Source of the DNA: Akkermansiaceae bacterium
GTDB lineage: Bacteria > Verrucomicrobiota > Verrucomicrobiia > Verrucomicrobiales > Akkermansiaceae
Direction of reading: 5' to 3'
Assembly: GCA_903908495.1 (NCBI GenBank)
Contig: CAIVSK010000088.1
Location: 1-64,000 of the forward strand
DNA: 64,000 bases
Positions 26,446-33,973 of this stretch are shown here, piece by piece. A program made the translations under genes and the position numbers. How positions within the stretch are numbered: position 1 is the first letter of the stretch; each line of letters opens with the position of its first letter. The notes beneath the pieces were generated by a model. That model saw only the letters and a program-made list of their open reading frames with translations, was not told the origin of the DNA and did not search any database.

Positions 26446-26964
26446 ATGAAAGACACTGCACTCGATCCCACCACGGCCACCGCCACCCCCAGCGCATCCC
26501 TCACCGAGCACGCCACCTCCAGCACAACACCCACCGAACGCGCCGCCGATTATGCCATCTACAAGCCCAACTCCCGCGGCAACGGCGGCGTCCTGCGCTT
26601 CAGCCTCAACCCGGCGAAGGCCGCCTTGTTCGTCGAAGCCGCCGCCCAGTGCGGCGATAAACAGTTCGACTGGGACAATAAAATCATCATGAAGTGGGGT
26701 CTCTCCGATGTCGGTTCGGTGCTGGCCACCCTCCAGGCCCGCCAGCCTCAGGCCAAGCTCTTCCACCAAACCGATAAAGCCAACAGCGCCTTCGACCTCA
26801 CCCTGCGTGACGACCCCGAACGCGCCCCTTACGCCCTGAGCATCTCCCGTCAGGACACCGCGGATAAATCCTTGCGCAAGGTCGCCATCCCCCTCACTCA
26901 CGCCGAAGCTGCGGTGCTGGAAGCCGCCCTGCGCGTCGCGGTCGGCCGCCTCATCGGTTGGTGA
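26446..26964 (+). CDS. Whirly/PC4-fold-like putative ssDNA-binding protein
   Basis: KQFDWDNKIIMKWGLSDVGSVLATL...KLFHQT...APYALSISRQ...KVAIPLTHAEAAVLEAALRVAVGRLIGW matches the spacing of plant Whirly (YDWEKKQ.FALS..EVG...FFHD...VPVT.AEF.V...A...A.P.I.GW). Confidence 0.55.
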   Translation: MKDTALDPTTATATPSASLTEHATSSTTPTERAADYAIYKPNSRGNGGVLRFSLNPAKAALFVEAAAQCGDKQFDWDNKIIMKWGLSDVGSVLATLQARQPQAKLFHQTDKANSAFDLTLRDDPERAPYALSISRQDTADKSLRKVAIPLTHAEAAVLEAALRVAVGRLIGW

Positions 26965-26979
26965 CCCGCCCTTCGGAGC

Positions 26980-27079
26980 GGCGGACTCCGATCCGCCGTG
27001 GCCCATGGTGAGCCAATGCGCGGTGGATAACCGCTTCCCATTGACCCATCATGGTCTTGGGCGATTCGGCAGATCGCCC
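26980..27079. repeat. BIME/MITE-like palindromic repeat, copy 1
   Basis: gcggactccgatccgccgtggcccatggtgagccaatg...cattgacccatcatggtcttgggcgattcggcagatcgccc; same architecture as the copy at 33803-33902. Confidence 0.65.
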
Positions 27080-27349
27080 CCCGCTTGGCGGACGTCTCCT
27101 GCGCTTGGCATGGGCAGGGGGACGGGGCTGTCCCCGCTCCGTCTCGGGCCACGCCACGCACAAGACAAAGCTGCCAAGCGGCCTCCCTCGCTCCCTGTTG
27201 GTTGCCGCGGGGCCGATCCTGCCGCCGTCCCGGCGCTTCAGTCTGGTTGTTAGAAACAGCCCTTGCCCTGGCAATCAGGCAACCGGTGCCTCTCACCCAA
27301 GGTGGAGGCATTCGATTTCAAACTCCGGCGGCAAATTCAAGCCGCCGTT

Positions 27350-27727
27350 TCAAGCCTCTGCGGTTTCCACAGCGGCGCTCGTTTCCTCGGCAGCGGCGGT
27401 TTCCTCAGAAGTCGTTTCTTCGGCAGCGGTTTCCTCGGCAGCGGTTTCCTCGACGAAGGTTTCCTCGGCGGCGGTATCGACCGCGGAATCGATGCCGACT
27501 TCAGCCTCGGTGGCCTTGGTGAGTTTTTTGGCAAGCTTTTTGGCAGGAGCCTTTTTGGCAAGCTTTTTGGCAGCGGGTTTCTTCGCGGCGGCAGCCTTGG
27601 CACCGGCGGACTTGGTGGAAACCGCCTTGTGTTTCACTGTCCCGCCAAGCTTCGCCTGCTCGTGCTTGCGCTTCAAATAATCCGCACGACGACGGCGTTT
27701 GATGATTTTATTCGATTGTTGGCCCAT
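27350..27727 (-). CDS. Small basic histone H1-like protein with acidic TAAEET-repeat tail
   Basis: MGQQSNKIIKRRRRADYLKRKHEQAKLGG...AAAKKPAAKKLAKKAPAKKLAKKLTK...EETAAEETAAEETTSEETAAAEET. Confidence 0.7.
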   Translation of the reverse strand: MGQQSNKIIKRRRRADYLKRKHEQAKLGGTVKHKAVSTKSAGAKAAAAKKPAAKKLAKKAPAKKLAKKLTKATEAEVGIDSAVDTAAEETFVEETAAEETAAEETTSEETAAAEETSAAVETAEA

Positions 27728-27849
27728 GGTTGGTGGCCACTGGGGTAAGCCCGAATGACGTGCGGAGCAAGCGCAAAACGCAAAAGAGTTTGCCAACCCC
27801 TGCTTTCGCATTCGACAAGCCCCCCTTGTCCGGCGCAAATTCCTGCCCC

Positions 27850-29010
27850 ATGGCAGGCCTCATCATCGCTCCCCGCGCACGCATTTTTCACGGACACGAG
27901 TGGATTTACTCCACCGAGATCAGGAAAACCTTCGGCGACCCGCAACCGGGCGACGTGATCACCCTCAAGGATTTTCGCGACCGGCCGCTCGGTTCCGCCA
28001 TCTACAATCCTCACTCCCAAATCGTCGCCCGCCGGTTTTCCCGCCGCCGCCAAGACCTCGACGTGGATTTTTTCACCCGCCGCATCCGCCAGGCCATCGA
28101 GCACCGCCGCCGCTGCGGCCTGGATGAAATGCTCTGCCGCCTGGTCTGGAGCGAATCCGACGGCATGCCCGGCCTCGTCATCGATCGCTACGGCCCCCAC
28201 CTCAGCGTCCAAACGCTGACCTTGGCCATGGATCAGCGCCGTGAACTCATTCGCGATGCGCTGGTGGCCTTGCTCGCCCCCACCTCCATCGTGCTGCGCA
28301 ACGATTCCCCGTTCCGCAAGGCCGAGGGCATGGAGCCCGGCATCGAAATGCTCTACGGCGAAAACCCCGGCCCCTTCGTCGTCCGCTCCAACGAACTGGA
28401 TTTTGAAATCGACCTCTACGACGGCCAGAAAACCGGCCTCTACCTCGACCAACTTCAATCCCACGCCGACGTCGCCCGCCTCGCCAAAGGCAAGCGGGTG
28501 CTCGATTGTTTCACCAACCAGGGCGGCTTCGCCCTGGCCTGCGCCAAGGCCGGGGCCGCCAAGGTCACCGCCGTGGACGTCTCCGCCAGTGCCTGTGAGG
28601 CAGCCCGCCACAACGCCACGCGCAACGGTCTGGACATCACGGTGCTCGAACACAACGTTTTTGATTTCCTCAAGCACGCCGCGCCGGATTACGACCTCAT
28701 CATTCTCGATCCGCCCAGTTTCACCCGCAACAAGAAGACCCTCATGGACGCCATGCGCGGCTATAAGGAAATCCACCTGCGCTCGCTCAAGTTGCTAGAC
28801 AAGGGCGGCCTCCTCTCCACCTTCTGTTGTTCCCATCACGCCTCCCGCGAACTCTTCCTCGAGAACCTCGTGGATGCCTCCGTCGATGCCAAAAAATCCC
28901 TCCGCCTCGTCTCAGAACACGCCCAGCGCGCCGATCACCCGGTCCTCATCTCCATCCCGGAGACCAGTTACCTCAAAGGCTTCACCGTCGAAGTCATCGC
29001 CGCGAGATAG
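27850..29010 (+). CDS. rlmI: Class I SAM-dependent rRNA methyltransferase (RlmI-like, PUA + MTase)
   Basis: IIAPRARIFHGHEWIYSTEI PUA start; FYDGQKTGLYLDQ-like DLYDGQKTGLYLDQ; VLDCFTNQGGFALACAKAGAAKVTAVDVS; DLIILDPPSFTRNKKTLMDAMRGYKEIHLRSLKLL. Confidence 0.85.
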   Translation: MAGLIIAPRARIFHGHEWIYSTEIRKTFGDPQPGDVITLKDFRDRPLGSAIYNPHSQIVARRFSRRRQDLDVDFFTRRIRQAIEHRRRCGLDEMLCRLVWSESDGMPGLVIDRYGPHLSVQTLTLAMDQRRELIRDALVALLAPTSIVLRNDSPFRKAEGMEPGIEMLYGENPGPFVVRSNELDFEIDLYDGQKTGLYLDQLQSHADVARLAKGKRVLDCFTNQGGFALACAKAGAAKVTAVDVSASACEAARHNATRNGLDITVLEHNVFDFLKHAAPDYDLIILDPPSFTRNKKTLMDAMRGYKEIHLRSLKLLDKGGLLSTFCCSHHASRELFLENLVDASVDAKKSLRLVSEHAQRADHPVLISIPETSYLKGFTVEVIAAR

Positions 29011-29094
29011 GGGGTAGACACAAGACTTGAAGCGGCCAGAGGCTGAACGCGAGACGGCTTGGGCCTGCGGGGAACGCCCCAGCGCCCCCGGTTT

Positions 29095-29209
29095 AGCCAC
29101 AGCGGCGCGGCGGGCTGCGCCCTTCTCGCCGCACTCCATGCATTGGCACGCATGGGCCGCGCAGGTGTGGAGTGCGCGTGGCAAGCGCCAGCGCGACACC
29201 GCTTTGGCT
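29095..29209. repeat. Nested palindromic intergenic repeat
   Basis: Outer AGCCACAGCGG (29095-29105) / CCGCTTTGGCT (29199-29209), 10/11; inner perfect CGCACTCCA (29130-29138) / TGGAGTGCG (29168-29176). Confidence 0.65.
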
Positions 29210-29239
29210 CGATGCCGGCGTGCACCGCAGCCCCCGGCC

Positions 29240-30280
29240 TCAGTAGATTTCGATATTCCGGGCTTCGAAGCCGCGCAGTGCGGCACGAAACTCGGTGGCG
29301 GCCTGGCGGCGCTTGACGGCTTCCAGCGCACTGAGGATTTCCGGCTTGGCTTGCTCGAAGCTGGCCGCCTCGGCGGGTTTGCGCGCGGTGACCTCGATGA
29401 GGTGCCAACCGAGCTTGCTGCGCAGCAGCGCGGGCTGATGCAGCGGCATCGCAAACAGCGGTCCGGCCAAATCCTCCGGCAGCCGCGCGCGGGTCATCCA
29501 GCCAAGCGCGCCGCCGCGATTCTTGGTCAGCGGGTCCTCGCTGACTTCGCGGACCAGCGTGCCAAAGTCTTTGGTTCCGGCGCTCAGGGCGGCCAACGCG
29601 GTGACCAGCTGTTGTTTCACCTCGTCGGGATTGAGATCAAGGGTGGGTCGGAAAACATGGCGGGCCTCGATGCGCTCGGGTGTGGCGATTTGGCCCTGGT
29701 TTTGCTCGAACCATTGACGCGCCTCGTCATCGGTGACGCCGATAAGCGGGGCGAGGCGCGACTCCACGTATTTGTCTTGCTGAATATGGGCGGCGAGGCG
29801 CTCGCGCAACGCCTGCCCGCTGGTGATGCCTTGGGATGCCATCGCGGAGTCCAGTGCTTCTTTGTTAGGAAAACCGGCGGTGAAGCGCTCCATTCGCGCG
29901 GTGATTTCCTCATCCGTGACTTTGAGTTCGGCGGCGTTGGCGCTGGCTTTGCTGCGGAGCAGTTCGTGATCGATCAGGTCATCGAGGGCGGCGCGGCGCA
30001 TGCGGGCAAGCTCCTGCGGGTCCAGCCCGGCCAGCGGCTTGCCGTCGCGCCACGAGCGCTCCTGTAGCGCCCGCTCGAGCTGGCTGCGGTGGATGTTGTA
30101 GGCGGCCACCCGCGCGACGACCGGGTCGGCGGTGGTGGCAACGGCTGCGGTGCCGCTGTGCTTGCCTTGCTTGATGAAGCGGAGAAATGGGCCATCGAAG
30201 ACGAACAAATCGCATAGCACGTAGGCAATGGTGAGTCCGTAGATGCCGAAGCGCAGCGCCGTTTTAGCAGAGTGGGTCAT
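29240..30280 (-). CDS. Peptidylprolyl isomerase (SurA/PpiC parvulin-like), membrane-anchored
   Basis: N-terminal TM (MTHSAKTALRFGIYGLTIAYVLCDLFVF); ARHVFRPTLDLNPDE, FGTLVREVSEDPLTKNRGGALGWMTRARLPEDLAGPLFAMP...KLGWHLIEVTAR. Confidence 0.88.
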   Translation of the reverse strand: MTHSAKTALRFGIYGLTIAYVLCDLFVFDGPFLRFIKQGKHSGTAAVATTADPVVARVAAYNIHRSQLERALQERSWRDGKPLAGLDPQELARMRRAALDDLIDHELLRSKASANAAELKVTDEEITARMERFTAGFPNKEALDSAMASQGITSGQALRERLAAHIQQDKYVESRLAPLIGVTDDEARQWFEQNQGQIATPERIEARHVFRPTLDLNPDEVKQQLVTALAALSAGTKDFGTLVREVSEDPLTKNRGGALGWMTRARLPEDLAGPLFAMPLHQPALLRSKLGWHLIEVTARKPAEAASFEQAKPEILSALEAVKRRQAATEFRAALRGFEARNIEIY

Positions 30281-30285
30281 GGGGG

Positions 30286-30400
30286 AGAGACAGAAGACCG
30301 CTTCGCTGTAAGACAGAAGACAGAAGACAAGAGAATCGGTCGAATCCGACAGAATTCTTTTCTTCTGTCTGGGAGCGCAGCGGTCTTCTGTCTTCTTTCC
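30286..30400. mobile_element. Gene-less heptamer-bounded inverted element (element D)
   Basis: Left arm agacagaagaccgcttcgctgtaagacagaagacagaagac; right arm tcttctgtctgggagcgcagcggtcttctgtcttc. AGACAGAAGACCGCTtCGCT / rc AGACAGAAGACCGCTgCGCT, 19/20. Fills the ldt stop to ppi start gap. Confidence 0.65.
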
Positions 30401-31596
30401 TATCGGATTTCCACGCTGGTGCCGGGACGGATGAGGGTGGGCAGGCGGATGGCGTCCCAGTTGGCGAGGCGGATGCAACCATGACTGCGGGCGCGGCCGA
30501 TGGTTTCCGGATTGGCGGTGCCGTGCAGGCCGATGCCGGGCTTGGTCAGACCGGCCCAGAAGATGCCGACCGGGCTATTGGGGCCGGGGGGGATTTCCAG
30601 AGATTCGGAGTCGCTGCTGCGTTTGCCGGTGTCGAGGAGTTGCTGGTCGTAGCGCCAGATCGGCAGTTCCACGGCGTTTCTAACCTCCCAGGTGCCGAAC
30701 TTGATGAAGCGCGGTTCGCCGGGGGTGATGGGAAACGAGGCGATGAGCCCGCGGTTGCGGCGGCAGGTGGTGGCGGCCTCGGTGTCGCTGCCGGGTTCGG
30801 CCACCACCAGTGCGGCGGGCGCGGCCTCGAAAATGCGCACCTGGTTGATTTTGGTGTCCACCACGGCGTGGCGCTGGCTCATGCCCTCATCGGCTTTGTA
30901 GGCGATGCCGGTGATATTTTCGATGCAGAACGGGGTCACGTTGGGCACGATGACGGAGTGGCGCGCCTCGAGGTTGTCGATTTTGTGGTTGCCATTGAGT
31001 TCGACCAGATACTCCTCACTGCAATGATAGCGCTCGGCCATGAATTCGGCGTTGCTGCGGTAGCTCATCTTTTTGCTCTTGGCTTGCCGGGTGTACTTGG
31101 TGGGCAGGTCCGGATTGACCCAATCCTTGGTCAGGTCCGGCACCACCGCCACGGCCAGCGGCGTGGGCACCGCCTTGCGCGCGGCATCGACCACCGCGAC
31201 CCAATCCTCGAGCGGATAGCCGTTGACCTCGTTCCAGGACTGCACCGCCAACTCGGTGAAACGCCCGGGCTTGCCATCGATGATGCCCGGCCCAAACAAC
31301 GCATCATCGAGGAAAATTTGCAGGCTCAAGGCGTCGTTGCCGGTGGGTTTGACGTTGGCTGCCACCTTGGGCTTGGCCGGTGTGATGGGAGTGTCCGGCG
31401 CGTCGGGATCCACCCGCGCGGCGCGGCGCAGCGGGCCGGGTTCGACGGCAGGGTCGGCGGTGCCGGGCAAGGAGCGGGCGGCGGCGGACTTGCTGGGCCG
31501 GGATGGGGCCGCGACGGAGACAGGCGTGGCGGCGGGTTGTGCGCCGGCGAGGGTGGCCGGGAGGACGACGAGGAGGAGGAGGCTGAATTTCGGCAT
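30400..31596 (-). CDS. L,D-transpeptidase (YkuD) family protein
   Basis: VGIFWAGLTKPGIGLHGTANPETIGRARSHGCIRLANWDAIRL (HGT...SHGCIRL catalytic motif); signal peptide. Confidence 0.92.
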   Translation of the reverse strand: MPKFSLLLLVVLPATLAGAQPAATPVSVAAPSRPSKSAAARSLPGTADPAVEPGPLRRAARVDPDAPDTPITPAKPKVAANVKPTGNDALSLQIFLDDALFGPGIIDGKPGRFTELAVQSWNEVNGYPLEDWVAVVDAARKAVPTPLAVAVVPDLTKDWVNPDLPTKYTRQAKSKKMSYRSNAEFMAERYHCSEEYLVELNGNHKIDNLEARHSVIVPNVTPFCIENITGIAYKADEGMSQRHAVVDTKINQVRIFEAAPAALVVAEPGSDTEAATTCRRNRGLIASFPITPGEPRFIKFGTWEVRNAVELPIWRYDQQLLDTGKRSSDSESLEIPPGPNSPVGIFWAGLTKPGIGLHGTANPETIGRARSHGCIRLANWDAIRLPTLIRPGTSVEIR

Positions 31597-31616
31597 GGAG
31601 GGGGGAAACAGTGAGA

Positions 31617-32930
31617 TTATGCGGGAACCATGGCAAAGGCTTCAAGGCGACCGGCGATGAGCGCGGGCACCACCGCGCATACGACAATATCGTCGCCTTC
31701 ATATTCGGTCGCGAGCACCTTGGCCTCGCGATGCAACAGGCTGACGAGCTCGGCGCGGTGTTGCGGGATGCGGTAATGTTTGCGGCATACCCGGTCGGCC
31801 AGCACCCGGGCACAGGCACTGAGCAATTCCTCCAGCCCCTGGCCGGTCACCGCCGAGGTCTCGATGGCATCGGGAAACTTTTGGCGCAAATAGGCCAACG
31901 CATCCGGGTCGGTGACCCGGTCGATTTTGTTCAAAATGGAGATGATCGGCTTGTCGCCGGCACCCAGTTCCGCCAGCACCTCGAGGGTGGTGTCGTGAAA
32001 GCGCTCGATTTCAAGCGCGGTGGCATCGTGCACGTGAATGAGGAAATCCGCCAGCACGGCTTCTTCGAGAGTGGCCTTGAACGCCTCCACCAAGCGGTGT
32101 GGCAGGCTGCGGATGAAGCCGACCGTGTCGGTGATGAGCAAGGGCTGGCCGTCGGGTAACGCGATGCGCCGGGTGGTGGTGTCGAGAGTGGCAAACAGCA
32201 TGTCCTTGGCCATCACATCGGAACCGCTCAGAATGTTGAGCAAAGTGGACTTGCCGGCGTTGGTGTATCCGACGATGGCACCGTGCGGGGTATCGACGCG
32301 CTCGCGCTCCTTGCGCTGGGTCTTGCGTTGTTTGCGCAACACCTCGAGCTCGCGCTTGGCCCGATCAATCGTTAGGTAAGCCAGCCGCCGGTCCACTTCA
32401 ATTTGCTTTTCGCCCATCCCGCGCGACGTCCCTCCGCCACCCTGGCCGCTCTGGCCGCCGCCCGATCCGGCCGATTCGCGGTCGAGGTGGCCCCACATCC
32501 GGGCCAGCCGGGGCAACGCGTATTGCATGCGTGCCAAATCCACTTGCAGGCGGGCTTCCTTGGTCTTGGCGCGTTTGGCAAAAATGTCCAGAATGACCTC
32601 CTCGCGGTCGATCACGGTGAGATCGGCGAGTTTTTCCCACTCGCGTTGCTGCGACGGGGCGAGGCCGTTGTCGATGACGATCACGTCGCACTCATGAGCG
32701 CGGGCGAGCTCGGCGAGCTCGGCGGCCTTGCCGATGCCGCAGAGCAATTTCTTGTGGATTTCGCGGCTGCGGACGAGCACCGACTCGACGACCTCAATAT
32801 CGAGGGTGCGCACCAACTCGCCGAGTTCCTCAAGCAGGGAGCCTGCCTCGGTGGCCTCGCGCGGATCGAAATAAATGCGCACCAGCAGCGCGCGTTCGAC
32901 CATCTCTGGTTTTTGTCTGACCTCAAACAT
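31617..32930 (-). CDS. hflX: GTPase HflX
   Basis: VIDNGLAPSQQREWEKLADLTVIDREEVILDIFAKRAKTKEARLQVDLARMQYALPRL; GYTNAGKSTLLN; NKID. Confidence 0.95.
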   Translation of the reverse strand: MFEVRQKPEMVERALLVRIYFDPREATEAGSLLEELGELVRTLDIEVVESVLVRSREIHKKLLCGIGKAAELAELARAHECDVIVIDNGLAPSQQREWEKLADLTVIDREEVILDIFAKRAKTKEARLQVDLARMQYALPRLARMWGHLDRESAGSGGGQSGQGGGGTSRGMGEKQIEVDRRLAYLTIDRAKRELEVLRKQRKTQRKERERVDTPHGAIVGYTNAGKSTLLNILSGSDVMAKDMLFATLDTTTRRIALPDGQPLLITDTVGFIRSLPHRLVEAFKATLEEAVLADFLIHVHDATALEIERFHDTTLEVLAELGAGDKPIISILNKIDRVTDPDALAYLRQKFPDAIETSAVTGQGLEELLSACARVLADRVCRKHYRIPQHRAELVSLLHREAKVLATEYEGDDIVVCAVVPALIAGRLEAFAMVPA

Positions 32931-32979
32931 CCGGCCAAGGAGTAACACACAATGCGGCGCGGCGCGATGCGAATTTTCA

Positions 32980-33345
32980 TCAATCCTGCGAACTGGCCGC
33001 CAGCGCCAACGAACTTCGCTGCAGGTGGCGCAGGTGGCCCCACAGGCCGCCGACCACGCCGCTGAGGCCAAACCCGAGCAGCAGCGGCGGCAGGGCGATG
33101 GTCAGCGCAATGCCCGGCACCCCGATGGCCAACAGCACTTCATCGGACAGAACGTGGGGTGAGATGATGTTGAAAACACGGGCCAGCCAGAGGCAGCCCG
33201 CGCCGAGCGCCATGATGACGGCTCCCGGCGAGCGACTCCCGCGGGCAATGCGGGCGGCGGCCAGCGCGACCAGACCCAGCCCGCACAGGCCGCCGACATC
33301 CAGCAGTTGCTGATGGTGAAAAATGGCCTCAACCGACGGGTTCAC
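32980..33345 (-). CDS. Small multi-TM hypothetical protein
   Basis: Hydrophobic ORF with GTG start; start overlaps the stop of the upstream ORF (GTGA), suggesting coupling. Confidence 0.55.
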   Translation of the reverse strand: MNPSVEAIFHHQQLLDVGGLCGLGLVALAAARIARGSRSPGAVIMALGAGCLWLARVFNIISPHVLSDEVLLAIGVPGIALTIALPPLLLGFGLSGVVGGLWGHLRHLQRSSLALAASSQD

Positions 33346-33752
33346 GGGATGGGATGGGTGAGGGCTTTGGCGACGGGAGCAGCGCTTGGAAGGATCCTGG
33401 CATGGCGCGCCATGCCGGTGCCAAACAGCAGCCAGCCGCCATTCATCACCACCAGCAACACCGTGTGCCAACCAAAGGTCTCGGCGACGGCAGCCCGGGG
33501 GTGTGCCAGCGCAGCGATGAGCCCCACTTCACGCATCGGCAGCAGCACCGCATAGCCAAAGCCCAGCAACAAGCCGCCGGCCACAATCAGACGCGCATTC
33601 CAGGCGCTGGTGGTCAGCGCAATCCGCCATGCGACGACCCCGAGGGAAATTCCCATCACGATCAGGAACATCGGGTGACACGCGTCGAGCAACGCGCATA
33701 GCGGCTGGGAGCATGAACGGTTCACGGCGCTACCTAAGGCAGTGCGTGGCAT
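33342..33752 (-). CDS. Small multi-TM hypothetical protein
   Basis: Hydrophobic ORF (MFLIVMGISLGVVAWRIALTTSAWNARLIVAGGLLLGFGYAVLLP...) overlapping the downstream ORF by 4 bp. Confidence 0.55.
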   Translation of the reverse strand: MPRTALGSAVNRSCSQPLCALLDACHPMFLIVMGISLGVVAWRIALTTSAWNARLIVAGGLLLGFGYAVLLPMREVGLIAALAHPRAAVAETFGWHTVLLVVMNGGWLLFGTGMARHARILPSAAPVAKALTHPIP

Positions 33753-33802
33753 TGCGCAAGAAATAGTTGCCTCGGATTAGATGAGTGGCGTGTGCCAGGG
33801 AA

Positions 33803-33902
33803 GGGCGATCTCCGAATCGCCCAGGACCATGAGTGGCCAATGGGAAACGGTGAGCACCCATACATTGACTCACCGTGGTCGAGTGCGATTCGGAGATCGC
33901 CC
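33803..33902. repeat. BIME/MITE-like palindromic repeat, copy 2
   Basis: Perfect 18-bp inverted repeat GGGCGATCTCCGAATCGC (33803-33820) / GCGATTCGGAGATCGCCC (33885-33902); internal ccatgagtggccaatg...cattgactcaccgtggtc. Confidence 0.85.
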
Positions 33903-33973
33903 CTCCCAGACGGAGCAAACCCAGCCTTGTCAGAGCGCGGGAAGTTGAATAACAACGGCAGTCCCACCCACTC

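Noticed and set aside
30336-30356. ggtcgaatccgac resembling a tRNA T-arm
   Set aside because: No acceptor, D or anticodon arms around it; it is the central hairpin of element D.
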